A DNA stretch of 64,000 nt from Saprospiraceae bacterium (GTDB lineage Bacteria > Bacteroidota > Bacteroidia > Chitinophagales > Saprospiraceae), in NCBI GenBank assembly GCA_016715105.1, contig JADKBO010000036.1:13689-77688 (forward strand). The letters run 5' to 3'. Both the position numbers and the translations under genes were made by a program. The first letter of the stretch is position 1. Each line of letters starts with the position of its first letter. Positions 28,328-37,551 of the stretch are shown here, piece after piece. The notes below the pieces were generated by a model. It made no database searches. It saw only the letters and a list, made by a program, of their open reading frames with translations, and was not told the origin of the DNA.

Positions 28328-29884
28328 TTATTTTTTGAGATTCACCACAACTACCGAAAATGGAGGTAATTTCAACTTCAATTTGCCATTCACAAAAGTG
28401 ATGTCTTTGTAAGGAACATTTTTGACCATATTTGGTGATTCAAATGTATTGTGATCAGTAATTTTTGCCGAAGTAAGAATTTGAGCGGAAGCTTTGGTAA
28501 GCGTTTCACCTCTCAAGTCAATTTCAACTTCATGAGTTTTGCTGTAATCAATATTTGTAAGAGATACATTGACATCACCGCTCGCCGCTTTTGAGGCAGA
28601 CACTGAAACTGCTTTCATTTTTTTATTTTCGAAAACATAATCAGGAGATTGGAATTGAAGGGGTATCAACTTTGCATCTTGGTGTACATTGTACATTTTC
28701 ATCACATGGTAAGTTGGCGTAAGAATCATTTTTTCTTCGTTTGTCAAAATCACAGCTTGAAGTACATTGACGATTTGTGCCAAATTTGCCCCTCTTACTC
28801 TTTCTGCATGATTGTTAAAGATGTTAAGCGTCAAGCCAGCAATCATGGCATCTCTCATGGTGTTTTGTTGATACAAAAATCCTGGATTGGTGCCTTTTTC
28901 AACGTCGTACCATCCTCCCCATTCGTCAACAAATAAGGCAATTTTTTTCTCAGGATCGTACTGATCCATGATAGTTGAGTGGCGAGTTACCATTTCTTCC
29001 ATTTTGGAAGCCTCAAACATAGTAGAAGCATATAAACCTTGATCAAAGTTGGTCGCAGGACCTTTATTTGTCCAGCTGATTACAGAATAATGGTGTAAGG
29101 CAAGAGCATGTACTTGTTTGCCTGGAATATTTTTGAGTAATGTTTCTGTCCAATCATAACTGTCGTCTGTTGCACCTGAAGCAATTTTAAAAATTTTCGC
29201 AGAATCACCATAGTCATTCATGAAAGTTGCGTATTGCTTATATACATTGGAGTAATATTCTGCGGTCATGTTACCGCCACAACCCCAAGCTTCGTTTCCT
29301 ACTCCCCACAATTTGATGTTCCAAGGTTTTTCTCTTCCGTTTTTCTTTCTCAATTCTGACATTGGGCTACCACCTGGGTGATTCACATAAGTAATCCAGT
29401 CGCTCATGTCCTGGACAGTACCACTACCCACATTGGCAGCCATGTAAGGCTCTGCACCTATTTTCTCGCATAAATCAAGAAATTCATGCGTACCAAAACT
29501 GTTATCTTCCGTAACGCCACCCCACCAAGAATTGATCATACTAGGTCTGGATTCTTTGGGCCCTATTCCGTTTTTCCACTGATAAGTATCTGCAAAACAA
29601 CCTCCTGGCCATCTCAAATTTGCTACTTTCAATTCTTTCAAAGCCGCTACCACATCATTTCTGATTCCATCAGTGTGCGGAATTTTTTTATTATCTTCTC
29701 CAACATAAATACCTCCATAAATACACCTTCCCAAATGCTCTGCAAAATGACCATAAATGTTTCTATCAATGGTGGTGCTTGCCATGTCTACATTGCCCAC
29801 AATTTTGATAGATTGGGCCGCACAAGTTATAGAAATCAGTGAAGCCACCAATACAAGTGAGCTTGAAATTTTAAATAAATGCAT
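28328..29884 (-). CDS. abfA: Alpha-L-arabinofuranosidase, GH51
   Basis: A 518-residue secreted hydrolase removing arabinofuranose from arabinan or arabinoxylan. Signal peptide MHLFKISSSLVLVASLIS, cleaved near TCAAQS. The family 51 motifs are clear: IYGHFAEHLGRCIYGG, LRWPGGCFADTYQWK, the acid/base Glu in GVGNEAWGCGG (about residue 195) and the nucleophile Glu in VDEWGGWYDVE (about 319). It lies upstream of araBAD-galM on the same strand and feeds it with arabinose. Confidence 0.96.
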   Translation of the reverse strand: MHLFKISSSLVLVASLISITCAAQSIKIVGNVDMASTTIDRNIYGHFAEHLGRCIYGGIYVGEDNKKIPHTDGIRNDVVAALKELKVANLRWPGGCFADTYQWKNGIGPKESRPSMINSWWGGVTEDNSFGTHEFLDLCEKIGAEPYMAANVGSGTVQDMSDWITYVNHPGGSPMSELRKKNGREKPWNIKLWGVGNEAWGCGGNMTAEYYSNVYKQYATFMNDYGDSAKIFKIASGATDDSYDWTETLLKNIPGKQVHALALHHYSVISWTNKGPATNFDQGLYASTMFEASKMEEMVTRHSTIMDQYDPEKKIALFVDEWGGWYDVEKGTNPGFLYQQNTMRDAMIAGLTLNIFNNHAERVRGANLAQIVNVLQAVILTNEEKMILTPTYHVMKMYNVHQDAKLIPLQFQSPDYVFENKKMKAVSVSASKAASGDVNVSLTNIDYSKTHEVEIDLRGETLTKASAQILTSAKITDHNTFESPNMVKNVPYKDITFVNGKLKLKLPPFSVVVVNLKK

Positions 29885-30307
29885 AGTTTTAAAAATTATG
29901 TGTTCAACGAATTTGAATAAAATGTGTCAGTCTGAAACATTTTGAATAAATAAAAGCATAAATGTCTTGCTTGATCGAAAACAAAACCTAAAGATATATT
30001 GAAAATCATTATTCAGCGATTAATTCGTGTAAAAAATACACTTTATAGAAACGGGTGCTTCGCTTTTAATAGTTTATGTACCGTTGATTTTATATCTTCC
30101 AGTCTAAAATAAGTTTTGGAATAATTGAAAATTGACTTCAATGTCAATAACTATTTGACTAATTAATTGCTTTAAATTTTGCCAACCAAGCAATCTAATA
30201 TCAATGTTGCGAAATAAGTCCTTAAATAAATGATGAGCGAAAAAGCTTTCTATGATAAACATAAAATAACCGTCGTATATAATATCACTTACTTTATCGA
30301 TAAAAAC
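29885..30307. other. Intergenic region upstream of abfA and the permease gene
   Basis: AT-rich gap of about 420 bases between divergently transcribed genes. Apart from the promoter for the permease gene at its right end, no ORF, repeat or RNA structure was recognised. Confidence 0.5.
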
Positions 30308-30337
30308 TTCAAATTTTTAGCAAAGGAGTTAGATTTG
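30308..30337 (+). promoter_or_regulatory. Promoter of the MacB-like permease gene
   Basis: TTC (30308-30310), 19 bases, then TAGATTTG (30330-30337); the ATG follows at 30356. Confidence 0.5.
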
Positions 30338-30355
30338 TAAACATTATATAAAGCG

Positions 30356-31609
30356 ATGATCGTATTTCTAAAAGTTTTTAATGAGGCACTCAGGCAAGCA
30401 ATGGATTCTTTGTTTGCCAATAAACTGCGAACTTTTTTGTCCTTACTAGGGATTACCATAGGCATATTTTGCATCATTGCTGTGAAATCGGCAGTAGACT
30501 CTTTGGAAAAAAACATCATGGATAGTTTCAATGAGTTGGGAAGTGATGTAATTTATCTGGATAAAATGCCTTGGAATGAAGATCCAAATCAAAATTATTG
30601 GAAGTATGAATTGAGGCCTGATCCATCCATGAAGGATTATGATGCCATCATGAGTCGATCAAAATTGGCCGGCAATGCTTCTTACACCGTTTTCACAGGT
30701 GGGCGTACCATCAAATACAAGTCAAGTGCAGTCAATAATGCATTCATCATGGGTAGCACCTATGAATATCAAAATATTCAAAATTTGGAATTTGCCAAAG
30801 GCAGGTATTTCAGCCAAATAGAGTATAATAATGGATCAAATAAAACAGTACTAGGGGCAAAAGTTGCAGAAGAACTTTTTGGTCCTGTTGACCCATTGGG
30901 TAGGGATGTTAGTTTGTTTGGTCAGCAATACCAGGTAATTGGAGTGCTTCAAGAAGAAGGTGAAAATATTTTCAACTTCATCAATTTTGACGAAGTCATC
31001 TGGGTAAGTTTTAATAATCTTAAGCGGTTTATAAATACTTCTGATGAGAGTTCAGCTGGTCGTATGCTCAATATCAAAGCCAAAGATGGTGTAGAACTGG
31101 AAGAACTCAAGGGAGAAGTAACGGGAATTATCAGGGCAAACCGTAGATTGTCACCTCGGGCAGAAGACAATTTTGCCATCAATGAATTATCCATGCTTTC
31201 TCAAGTACTCGATAGCGTTTTTGGAATCATTAACCTAGCTGGTTTTTTGATAGGAATATTTGCATTGATCATTGGTATGTTCAGTGTAGCTAATATCATG
31301 TTTGTTTCGGTGAAAGAACGGACAGGAATCATTGGTATTAAAAAAGCCATTGGAGCAAAATCATCTGTTGTCCTATTGGAGTTTTTGATTGAGGCGATCA
31401 TCTTATGTTTGATAGGTGGCCTCATGGGCATTGTTATGGTGTATGTATCTCTCAAAGTAATCAGCAATTTTATTCCATTTGCCATGGGTCTGGATGTGGG
31501 CAACCTACTTTTTGGATTGATCATTTCTATAATCGTTGGAATTTTGGCGGGCGTCATTCCCGCATACAGAGCGAGTAACCTAAGTCCTGTGGAAGCTATC
31601 AGGGGATAA
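30356..31609 (+). CDS. MacB-type ABC transporter permease
   Basis: A 417-residue inner-membrane permease. One transmembrane helix near residues 25-45 (RTFLSLLGITIGIFCIIAV), a large periplasmic MacB_PCD domain (about 46-270), then three C-terminal helices of the FtsX domain (ANIMFVSVKERTGIIGIKKAIGAK, characteristic) ending in PAYRASNLSPVEAIRG. These permeases work with a LolD/MacB-like ATPase to move lipids, peptides or lipoproteins without themselves crossing substrate. No ATPase gene is adjacent. Confidence 0.92.
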   Translation: MIVFLKVFNEALRQAMDSLFANKLRTFLSLLGITIGIFCIIAVKSAVDSLEKNIMDSFNELGSDVIYLDKMPWNEDPNQNYWKYELRPDPSMKDYDAIMSRSKLAGNASYTVFTGGRTIKYKSSAVNNAFIMGSTYEYQNIQNLEFAKGRYFSQIEYNNGSNKTVLGAKVAEELFGPVDPLGRDVSLFGQQYQVIGVLQEEGENIFNFINFDEVIWVSFNNLKRFINTSDESSAGRMLNIKAKDGVELEELKGEVTGIIRANRRLSPRAEDNFAINELSMLSQVLDSVFGIINLAGFLIGIFALIIGMFSVANIMFVSVKERTGIIGIKKAIGAKSSVVLLEFLIEAIILCLIGGLMGIVMVYVSLKVISNFIPFAMGLDVGNLLFGLIISIIVGILAGVIPAYRASNLSPVEAIRG

Positions 31610-31887
31610 AAATGGATAGACAGTGAACCTTTTTATTCCTTTACCAATTATAGTGTCAGTAAAGAGCGCGAGAAATGTTGAAAAATTAACCATTTTTCCC
31701 ACCTCCAAGTCGTAAAAATGAATTTTTTTGTAAATCTGTCTTTCATTTGGAGTAGAATATAGCCCATTATTTGTTCATTTTTAGGCGTTTTCTGGGAAAA
31801 TCAAGCAATTTTGTATCTAGAAAAATAAAATTTGGCCAATAGGACAATTCTATCTAGGGTATCAGTATTTAATGTTTCAAGTTTTGC
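31610..31887. other. Intergenic region before queA
   Basis: No gene seen. AT-rich and free of clear repeats; it leads into the queA promoter. Confidence 0.4.
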
Positions 31888-31895
31888 TATTTTTG
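31888..31895 (+). promoter_or_regulatory. -7 promoter element for queA
   Basis: TATTTTTG matches TAnnTTTG; it lies about 38 bases before the queA ATG. No good TTG box at the standard distance. Confidence 0.4.
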
Positions 31896-31933
31896 CGCGC
31901 TTTAAGTTTTTCACATACAGATAAATTACATAA

Positions 31934-32998
31934 ATGAGGACAAAACTGTCTAATTTTAATTTTGACTTACCGGAATCATTAATTGCCCAATACCCTTCTG
32001 ATGAGAGGGATCAATCTCGCCTCATGGTCTTACACAAAGACACTGGTAAAATCGAGCACAGATTGTTTAAAGATGTTCTTGAATATTTTGATGAAGGCGA
32101 CACTTTTATTTTCAACAATACGAAAGTTTTTCCTGCGAGACTTTATGGAAATAAGGAAAAGACAGGTGCTAAAATCGAAGTCTTCTTACTGAGAGAACTC
32201 AATAGTACTTCCAAACTTTGGGATGTGTTGGTGGACCCAGCAAGAAAAATAAGGGTTGGAAACAAACTTTATTTTGAAGATGAAAATGGAAACGACTTAC
32301 TAGTCGCAGAAGTGGTAGATAATACAACATCAAGAGGTCGTACTATCCGCTTTTTCTTTGAAGGAGATGACAACGAATTTAAGGAAGCACTCAAGATTTT
32401 GGGAAATATGCCATTACCAAAATACATCAACAGAGAGCCTGAAGCGCTAGATTTAGAGCGTTACCAAACTATATATGCGAAAGAGATGGGTGCAGTTGCC
32501 GCACCAACTGCTGGTTTGCACTTCTCACGTGAATTGATGAAACGTATGGAAATCAAAGGAATCAACTTTGCGGAGGTTACACTCCATATTGGTTTGGGAA
32601 CTTTCCGTAGCATCGATGTTGAAGATTTGTCAAAGCACAAAATGGATGCTGAATACTTCAAAATAGATGAGCGCTCGGCTGAAGTTGTCAATGCTTCAAA
32701 AGCTGCAAATAAGAAAAGATGTGCAGTCGGTACTACGAGCATGAGAACGATTGAAAGTGCAGTATCTGCAACAGGTATGTTGAAGGCATCGGAAGGATGG
32801 ACAAACTTATTCGTTTACCCACCTTATGATTTTTCAATCGCCAATTCAATGATCACCAATTTTCATTTGCCAAAATCATCTGTTTTGATCATGGTTTCTG
32901 CATTTGGTGGTTCTGATTTAATTATGCAAGCTTATGAGGAAGCTGTAAAAGAAAAATATAGATTCTTCAGTTATGGCGACGCCATGTTGATCATTTGA
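31934..32998 (+). CDS. queA: S-adenosylmethionine:tRNA ribosyltransferase-isomerase
   Basis: A 354-residue enzyme making epoxyqueuosine in the wobble position of tRNAs for Asn, Asp, His and Tyr. Conserved segments are FDLPESLIAQYP, FNNTKVFPARLYG, PLPKYINR, the active-site region GAVAAPTAGLHFS, VTLHIGLGTF, and the C-terminal ITNFHLPKSSVLIMVSAF. Length and termini are standard. A hairpin terminator follows. Confidence 0.97.
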   Translation: MRTKLSNFNFDLPESLIAQYPSDERDQSRLMVLHKDTGKIEHRLFKDVLEYFDEGDTFIFNNTKVFPARLYGNKEKTGAKIEVFLLRELNSTSKLWDVLVDPARKIRVGNKLYFEDENGNDLLVAEVVDNTTSRGRTIRFFFEGDDNEFKEALKILGNMPLPKYINREPEALDLERYQTIYAKEMGAVAAPTAGLHFSRELMKRMEIKGINFAEVTLHIGLGTFRSIDVEDLSKHKMDAEYFKIDERSAEVVNASKAANKKRCAVGTTSMRTIESAVSATGMLKASEGWTNLFVYPPYDFSIANSMITNFHLPKSSVLIMVSAFGGSDLIMQAYEEAVKEKYRFFSYGDAMLII

Positions 32999-33029
32999 TA
33001 TAGACCATCAGTATTTTTAAAAATAACAT

Positions 33030-33065
33030 AAGGGGCATAGAAACGTTGGTTTTTCTGCCCCTTTT
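33030..33065 (+). terminator. Terminator of queA
   Basis: AAGGGGCA (33030-33037) pairs with TGCCCCTT (33056-33063), with extra A/T pairing inside and a short T-run after it. The convergent phhB gene ends right behind it. Confidence 0.75.
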
Positions 33066-33067
33066 CT

Positions 33068-33325
33068 TTATGCGTATCTCTTGAATATCGTGTCGATGAC
33101 TTCAGCAAGTTTGGTATCCTTTGCGGTTATTTTATTTCCTGCTGAATGGGTAGACAGTTTGATCCATACTTTGTTGTAAACGTTACCCCAGTATGGGTGG
33201 TGATCCATCTTTTCTGCTTCAAGGGCAGCTGCTGTCATGAAAGAGAAAGCTTCATTAAAATCCTTAAACATGAATTCAGCAATTAGCTGATCATTTTCTT
33301 CTTTCCAGTTTTTTGAGTGTTTCAT
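33068..33325 (-). CDS. phhB: Pterin-4a-carbinolamine dehydratase
   Basis: An 85-residue small enzyme recycling the pterin cofactor of aromatic amino acid hydroxylases. The family's active-site pattern is visible: the helix FNEAFSFMTAAALEAEKMDHHP with the catalytic His pair, then W in PYWGNVYNKVWIKLSTH. Length is normal. It is 19 bases from the hpt gene and may be co-transcribed. Partner hydroxylase is not in the window. Confidence 0.92.
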   Translation of the reverse strand: MKHSKNWKEENDQLIAEFMFKDFNEAFSFMTAAALEAEKMDHHPYWGNVYNKVWIKLSTHSAGNKITAKDTKLAEVIDTIFKRYA

Positions 33326-33344
33326 TTTTATAAATTATCTGTTT

Positions 33345-33881
33345 TTAAGGCTTTACTTTCCAAATATCAGGAAGGTTTCTGCCTTGGTCGTTATAGTCAA
33401 GGCCATAACCGATGACAAATTCGTCAGGAATTTCAAATCCAAGGTACTGAATGTCAATTGGCGATAAATGGGCACTTGGCTTTGATAACAGGGAACATAT
33501 CTGAATTGTTTTTGGGTTTTTGGTAGCAAGCACTTCTTTTATTTTCGTAATGGTTCTCCCAGTGTCTACAATGTCCTCCAAAATGATGATGTTGCGGTCT
33601 TCCAAATTTTCTAGTCTATCAGATTCAATCTGAAAATGACCAGTAGATTGCATACCAGCGTAAGATTTCACTCGGATAAACCTTACTTCGCATGTAAAAT
33701 CCAACAGCCGTAGCAAATCAGCAGCAAAAACATAAGCACCAGTCATGATGACCAGAAAAACAGGCTTTTTATCAAACTCGGCTTGCGCCATCTCATTTGC
33801 TAACACTTGTGTGCGTTCACTGATCTTTAAGCGATCAATGTAAGGCTCAAAAATATAATCGTCTATTTTTAGTGTTGTCAT
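33345..33881 (-). CDS. hpt: Hypoxanthine phosphoribosyltransferase
   Basis: A 178-residue purine salvage enzyme. The PRPP-binding motif is IIILEDIVDTGRT near residue 98-110, the flexible-loop region RVKSYAG precedes it, and the base-binding end has FVIGYGLDYNDQGRNLP. It makes IMP or GMP from hypoxanthine or guanine. Start overlaps the stop of the upstream peptidase gene by four bases (ATGA), so coupling is likely. Confidence 0.95.
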   Translation of the reverse strand: MTTLKIDDYIFEPYIDRLKISERTQVLANEMAQAEFDKKPVFLVIMTGAYVFAADLLRLLDFTCEVRFIRVKSYAGMQSTGHFQIESDRLENLEDRNIIILEDIVDTGRTITKIKEVLATKNPKTIQICSLLSKPSAHLSPIDIQYLGFEIPDEFVIGYGLDYNDQGRNLPDIWKVKP

Positions 33882-35266
33882 TGAAGGCCGTATTTATCGA
33901 TCATATAAACTAAACTGGTCATTGCTGCAGCACCCAATTCCAATTCTCGTTTATGGACGGTTGAGAAAAGATCATTTGTCGTGTGATGGTGATCAAAATA
34001 CCGTTGTGAATCTGGTCTGAGACCAATAAGTAATGTTTTTTGTGGCTTCAAAGGGCTGATATCAGCACCAGAACCTTCTGTTTTATATTGTAGGCCATAT
34101 GATTCAAATAAAGGTAACCAGGTATTGACCTTTTTTAAATAACTTTTAAAAACGGAAGTGTCGGCATCAAAGCTAAAATCGCGTGGGACAAATCCTCCAG
34201 AATCAGATTCAAGTGCTGCAATGTGTTTTTCAGATTTGCCAGTTGTTGCAGCTGCATATGCTCTACCACCTGCAAGACCATTTTCTTCGTTTGCAAACAT
34301 GACACACCTGATGGTTCTTTTTGGTTTATAATTTAAGGCGTTGAGTGTTTGTAAAACTTGTGCAGCGTGGACACAACCTGCGCCATCATCATGTGCTCCT
34401 TCACCCACATCCCAAGAATCAAGATGACCTCCAACTACAATTACTTCATTTGGGAATTCACTTCCTTTTATTTCGCCGATCACCGAGTAATTGCTTTTGG
34501 TGCCTTCAAAATGGCAAGTATTTCTCATGAAAATGGAAAGCTCCTTTTGCTCCTTCAAAAGGGCTGATATCTTATTTGCATCATTGGTACTGATGGCCAT
34601 GGCCGGAACTTGTTTGGCTCCCTCAATACTTTGGATGGAACCCGTATGTGGAAAATCATCATTCGCCAGCGCCATCGACCTTACCAAAACTGCCACAGCA
34701 CCTTTTTTGGCGGCACTGTATAATCCACTCCCTCTCTGATCCACTGCACCTCCATATGCATTGAAAGTTCTCAATTGAGTCGCGTCCATGGGTCTGTTGA
34801 AAAATACAATTTTTCCTTCTAGGGAGGCGTCTGCCATATTATCAACTTCTGCAAGACTTTGTACTTCTATCACCTTTCCAGTTATGCCCGCTAGCCCTGT
34901 TCCGATCGTATTTCCAAGTGAAAGAACATGGAGATACTGTTTCTCACCTTTTTCATCAATATAATAGGCCACCTCTTTGACTCCTCGCTTCCAAACTTTT
35001 ACATCACACGGTTGTAAGTAAATATTGACTGCCCCAGCTTCTTTAAGAATGTCTTGACCAACAGAAACTGCTACGTCATACGCCTCTGACCCGGCTAATC
35101 TTGGTCCTGCCTCTTTACAAAGGCGTTCCAACCAACCATAACACTTGCTTTCTGTCAAGGATTGATTGTGAATACTTTTTAAAAATAACACATCAGCATC
35201 ATTTTGGGCGAGAGCATTATGAGAAATAATGCCGAAGATTAAAAACGTCAATAAACCTTTTTGCAT
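33878..35266 (-). CDS. Secreted M28 family aminopeptidase
   Basis: A 462-residue zinc metallopeptidase. Signal peptide MQKGLLTFLIFGIISHNALA ends before QNDAD. A PA-like insert domain occupies about residues 110-240, then the di-zinc peptidase core: GGHLDSWDVGEGAHDDGAGC carries the first His and Asp ligands, FANEENGLAGG the catalytic glutamates, a later Asp (ESDSGGF) and the last His (DHHHTTNDLFS). Probably exported to the periplasm or surface as an aminopeptidase or carboxypeptidase; exact specificity cannot be seen. Confidence 0.92.
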   Translation of the reverse strand: MQKGLLTFLIFGIISHNALAQNDADVLFLKSIHNQSLTESKCYGWLERLCKEAGPRLAGSEAYDVAVSVGQDILKEAGAVNIYLQPCDVKVWKRGVKEVAYYIDEKGEKQYLHVLSLGNTIGTGLAGITGKVIEVQSLAEVDNMADASLEGKIVFFNRPMDATQLRTFNAYGGAVDQRGSGLYSAAKKGAVAVLVRSMALANDDFPHTGSIQSIEGAKQVPAMAISTNDANKISALLKEQKELSIFMRNTCHFEGTKSNYSVIGEIKGSEFPNEVIVVGGHLDSWDVGEGAHDDGAGCVHAAQVLQTLNALNYKPKRTIRCVMFANEENGLAGGRAYAAATTGKSEKHIAALESDSGGFVPRDFSFDADTSVFKSYLKKVNTWLPLFESYGLQYKTEGSGADISPLKPQKTLLIGLRPDSQRYFDHHHTTNDLFSTVHKRELELGAAAMTSLVYMIDKYGLQ

Positions 35267-35481
35267 ACCTGATTTTTTCCACTTATTAAAGGGTGAATAT
35301 AAGCGCTATTTGATGCGGGCAAAAGTCAATTTAGGCTTATTTTTTCATTAATAGCTTAGTGTCAAATTGATAATATCTATTGAAAGGGATCAAATATTAG
35401 TTAAAATCTTGTAAAAGTAGGTGTAATAATGTGAAAAAATTTGATTTTATGGCTAATTGTTGCATTATTTAAAAACAAATG

Positions 35482-35512
35482 TTGCCCTCATTAAAAATAT
35501 TCAATACATTTG
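35482..35512 (+). promoter_or_regulatory. Promoter of an orphan short transcript
   Basis: TTG (35482-35484), 20 bases, then TACATTTG (35505-35512): an exact Bacteroidota promoter pair. No ORF follows; a terminator does, 40 bases downstream. Confidence 0.65.
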
Positions 35513-35518
35513 TTTTGC

Positions 35519-35586
35519 ATATCAACAATTTGGTTTCATTTGGTTAGGGTTGAGGTAGTGTGAAAGAACATTACCTCTTTTTTTTT
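35519..35586 (+). ncRNA. Candidate small RNA of about 65 nt
   Basis: Between a promoter and a textbook intrinsic terminator on the plus strand lies a segment of about 65 bases with no ORF. GAGGTAGTG (35552-35560) pairs with CATTACCTC (35569-35577) over 9 bp including one G-U pair, with an 8-base loop and nine T after it. Neighbours are on the minus strand (peptidase, mazG), so it is not a leader of a known gene. No known RNA family is recognised. It could also be a decayed attenuator. Confidence 0.5.
35552..35586 (+). terminator. Intrinsic terminator of the orphan transcript
   Basis: Stem GAGGTAGTG/CATTACCTC, loop of eight bases, then nine T (35578-35586). The T-run is on the plus strand only. 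Confidence 0.8.
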
Positions 35587-35918
35587 GCCCAAAATTGAGT
35601 TTTACAACTATTTGTTTTATTACTTCAGCTTTAGAGGATATAAAAGCAGGCAGATTATGGTGTAAAAGGTTAAATTTTCGGTTAAATGGGAAGGGCTTTT
35701 GTCGGCCTTTTAGCTGTTAGTGCAAAAACTGTTCGAGCGGTGGCAGGAAAGAATATTGAAGAAAAATGCCTGAAGCAAAAAATAAAGAAGATTATTTCTT
35801 GCTCTAATTTTGTTAATACACATAAATATTTTTAGATGTGTCCTAACCTCAGCCCAATACTCTCAAGCTTGAATTTGGCTTAATTTGTTTATAATTTGAA
35901 ATGAGCAAAGTCATTTTT

Positions 35919-36683
35919 TCACAGCCCTTTGGATTTAGCCTCATTCCAAAGATTATCCATTGCCTCAAGACCCATTTCATTCAAAGGTTTTTGCGCATGA
36001 TCTTCGATGTACTCAAATCTTCGTTTAAATTTCTTGTTGATTTTTTCTAATGCAGTTTCGGGATCCACTTTGATAAATCTTGCGTAATTGATCAATGCAA
36101 AGAGCACATCACCATATTCTTCTTCAATTTTGTTTTGGTCTTGTAGATCAATGGCTTCTTTGAGCTCGCCCAACTCTTCTTCGACTTTATCCCAGACTTG
36201 CGCTACATCATCCCACTCAAAACCTACTTTAGCAGTTTTTTCTTGCATTCTATAGGCTTTCACCATAGCTGGTAAAGATTGAGGTACTCCACCTAAAACA
36301 GACTTTTTGCCTTCTTTCAATTTGAGCATTTCCCAGTTGCGTTTCACTTCCTCTTCATCTTTTACGATGGTGTCCCCATAAATATGAGGATGGCGTGAAA
36401 TTAATTTTTCGTTTACGGCATATAAAGCATCAGCAATTTCAAAAGCACCTTGTTCAGAAGCAATTTTAGCATAAAAAACCATGTGTAACATCACATCTCC
36501 AATTTCCTCCTTGATACCTTGCATGTCATTATTCAAAATGGCATCGCCCAATTCATAGACTTCTTCGATGGTAAGGTTCCTCAGACTTTCGGTTGTTTGT
36601 TTCATGTCCCAAGGGCACTTAGCCCTTAAATCATCCATGATATTCATCAATCTTTCAAACTCAATTAAACTTTTATTGCTCAT
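35919..36683 (-). CDS. mazG: Nucleoside triphosphate pyrophosphohydrolase
   Basis: A 254-residue housecleaning enzyme that hydrolyses NTPs to NMPs. Duplicated MazG folds are visible with the metal-binding EExxE patterns (KEEIGDVMLHMVFYA and EEEYGDVLFALINYA) and the N-terminal CPWDMKQTTESLRNLTIEEVYEL that is diagnostic. Length matches E. coli MazG. Between it and the peptidase gene is a 650-base gap holding the candidate small RNA. Confidence 0.96.
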   Translation of the reverse strand: MSNKSLIEFERLMNIMDDLRAKCPWDMKQTTESLRNLTIEEVYELGDAILNNDMQGIKEEIGDVMLHMVFYAKIASEQGAFEIADALYAVNEKLISRHPHIYGDTIVKDEEEVKRNWEMLKLKEGKKSVLGGVPQSLPAMVKAYRMQEKTAKVGFEWDDVAQVWDKVEEELGELKEAIDLQDQNKIEEEYGDVLFALINYARFIKVDPETALEKINKKFKRRFEYIEDHAQKPLNEMGLEAMDNLWNEAKSKGL

Positions 36684-36708
36684 AAATTGTATTAAACATA
36701 TACTTTTG
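36676..36708 (+). promoter_or_regulatory. Promoter of the small NqrM-like gene
   Basis: TTG (36676-36678), 22 bases, then TACTTTTG (36701-36708), reaching into the mazG start on the opposite strand. The ATG is at 36766. Confidence 0.5.
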
Positions 36709-36765
36709 TGAAGAATTTTAAAGGTAAGGTTTCTGTGTGAATCTTATTAAATAGAATAGCATATA

Positions 36766-36978
36766 ATGGGTGAATTTTTTAAAATACTTCTGATCATATT
36801 TACTGTATTTGGTGTCTCATTTCTTTTGATGAATATCAGACACATTTTCACAGGAAAAGAATTTCGAGGTTCTTGTGCTTCCAATAACCCTTTGGTCAAA
36901 AACGAATTTGGCGAATGTACCGTTTGTGGAAAAAAGCCTGAGGAGGAGTGTAAGTTACCATCTGTTGAAGGGAAGTAG
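36766..36978 (+). CDS. Small membrane protein with four cysteines, NqrM-like
   Basis: A 70-residue protein with one N-terminal transmembrane helix (FFKILLIIFTVFGVSFLLM) and a Cys-rich tail: GSC, then GECTVCGKKPEEEC. The layout, a single helix followed by a GSC motif and clustered cysteines, is like NqrM, which helps place iron in the Na-translocating NADH:quinone reductase, and like unnamed small proteins of Bacteroidota. No nqr genes are in the window, so the link is only by likeness. Confidence 0.6.
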   Translation: MGEFFKILLIIFTVFGVSFLLMNIRHIFTGKEFRGSCASNNPLVKNEFGECTVCGKKPEEECKLPSVEGK

Positions 36979-37551
36979 TTATCAAAAGGTAAGTACAACC
37001 ATTTCGATAAGGGGAGTATTGTTTAGTATACAACACCTAGGCTAAAATACATACTGGTATCAAAGAGAAAAATGATCTATCAGAAAAGATCATTGGAAAA
37101 AGAAAAAGGGGGGGATACTTTTTTAAGTCGGAGTTTGGTCTGGGTAAATACTATTTGAATATGTTCATTTTCCTAAGATTAAAGAAAATCATACTGGCCA
37201 AAAACAAAACCGCCGCTACAATCAAAATCAACATCTGTGTCAAGTTAATATTTCGTTAAAAAATTCAATGCAAATATCACATTTATTCAAATAATAAAGA
37301 AATTTAATTTCGATTTTTTCGGAAACTCTTTATTTTATTTCATAATATTCAAATTAAATAAAAATATAATATAAAAAGCATTGATTGTTAATTGATGACA
37401 AATTTAGGTAAGACATATAAATATTTTTCAGGGTTAACCATGAAATATTTAAATTGATTTTTTTCGTCTAAACGCTCATTCACCGGCTATTTTTAAATCA
37501 ATATCTTGGATCAGAATGCAAATTTGTTTTCAAAATTCTATATTTACCATC
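36979..37551. other. Long intergenic region with a hairpin and a tiny minus-strand ORF
   Basis: This 570-base gap holds a perfect 8-bp hairpin (AATGATCT at 37071-37078 with AGATCATT at 37087-37094) whose T-run is on the minus strand, and a minus-strand ORF of 27 codons (37151-37234) for a single hydrophobic helix. Otherwise it is very AT-rich. See the finding on the tiny ORF. Confidence 0.45.

Noticed and set aside
35686..35835. A 49-codon ORF (MGRAFVGLLAVSAKTVRAVAG) after the orphan terminator
   Set aside because: No promoter close by, no ribosome site, no recognisable similarity; kept out as likely chance.
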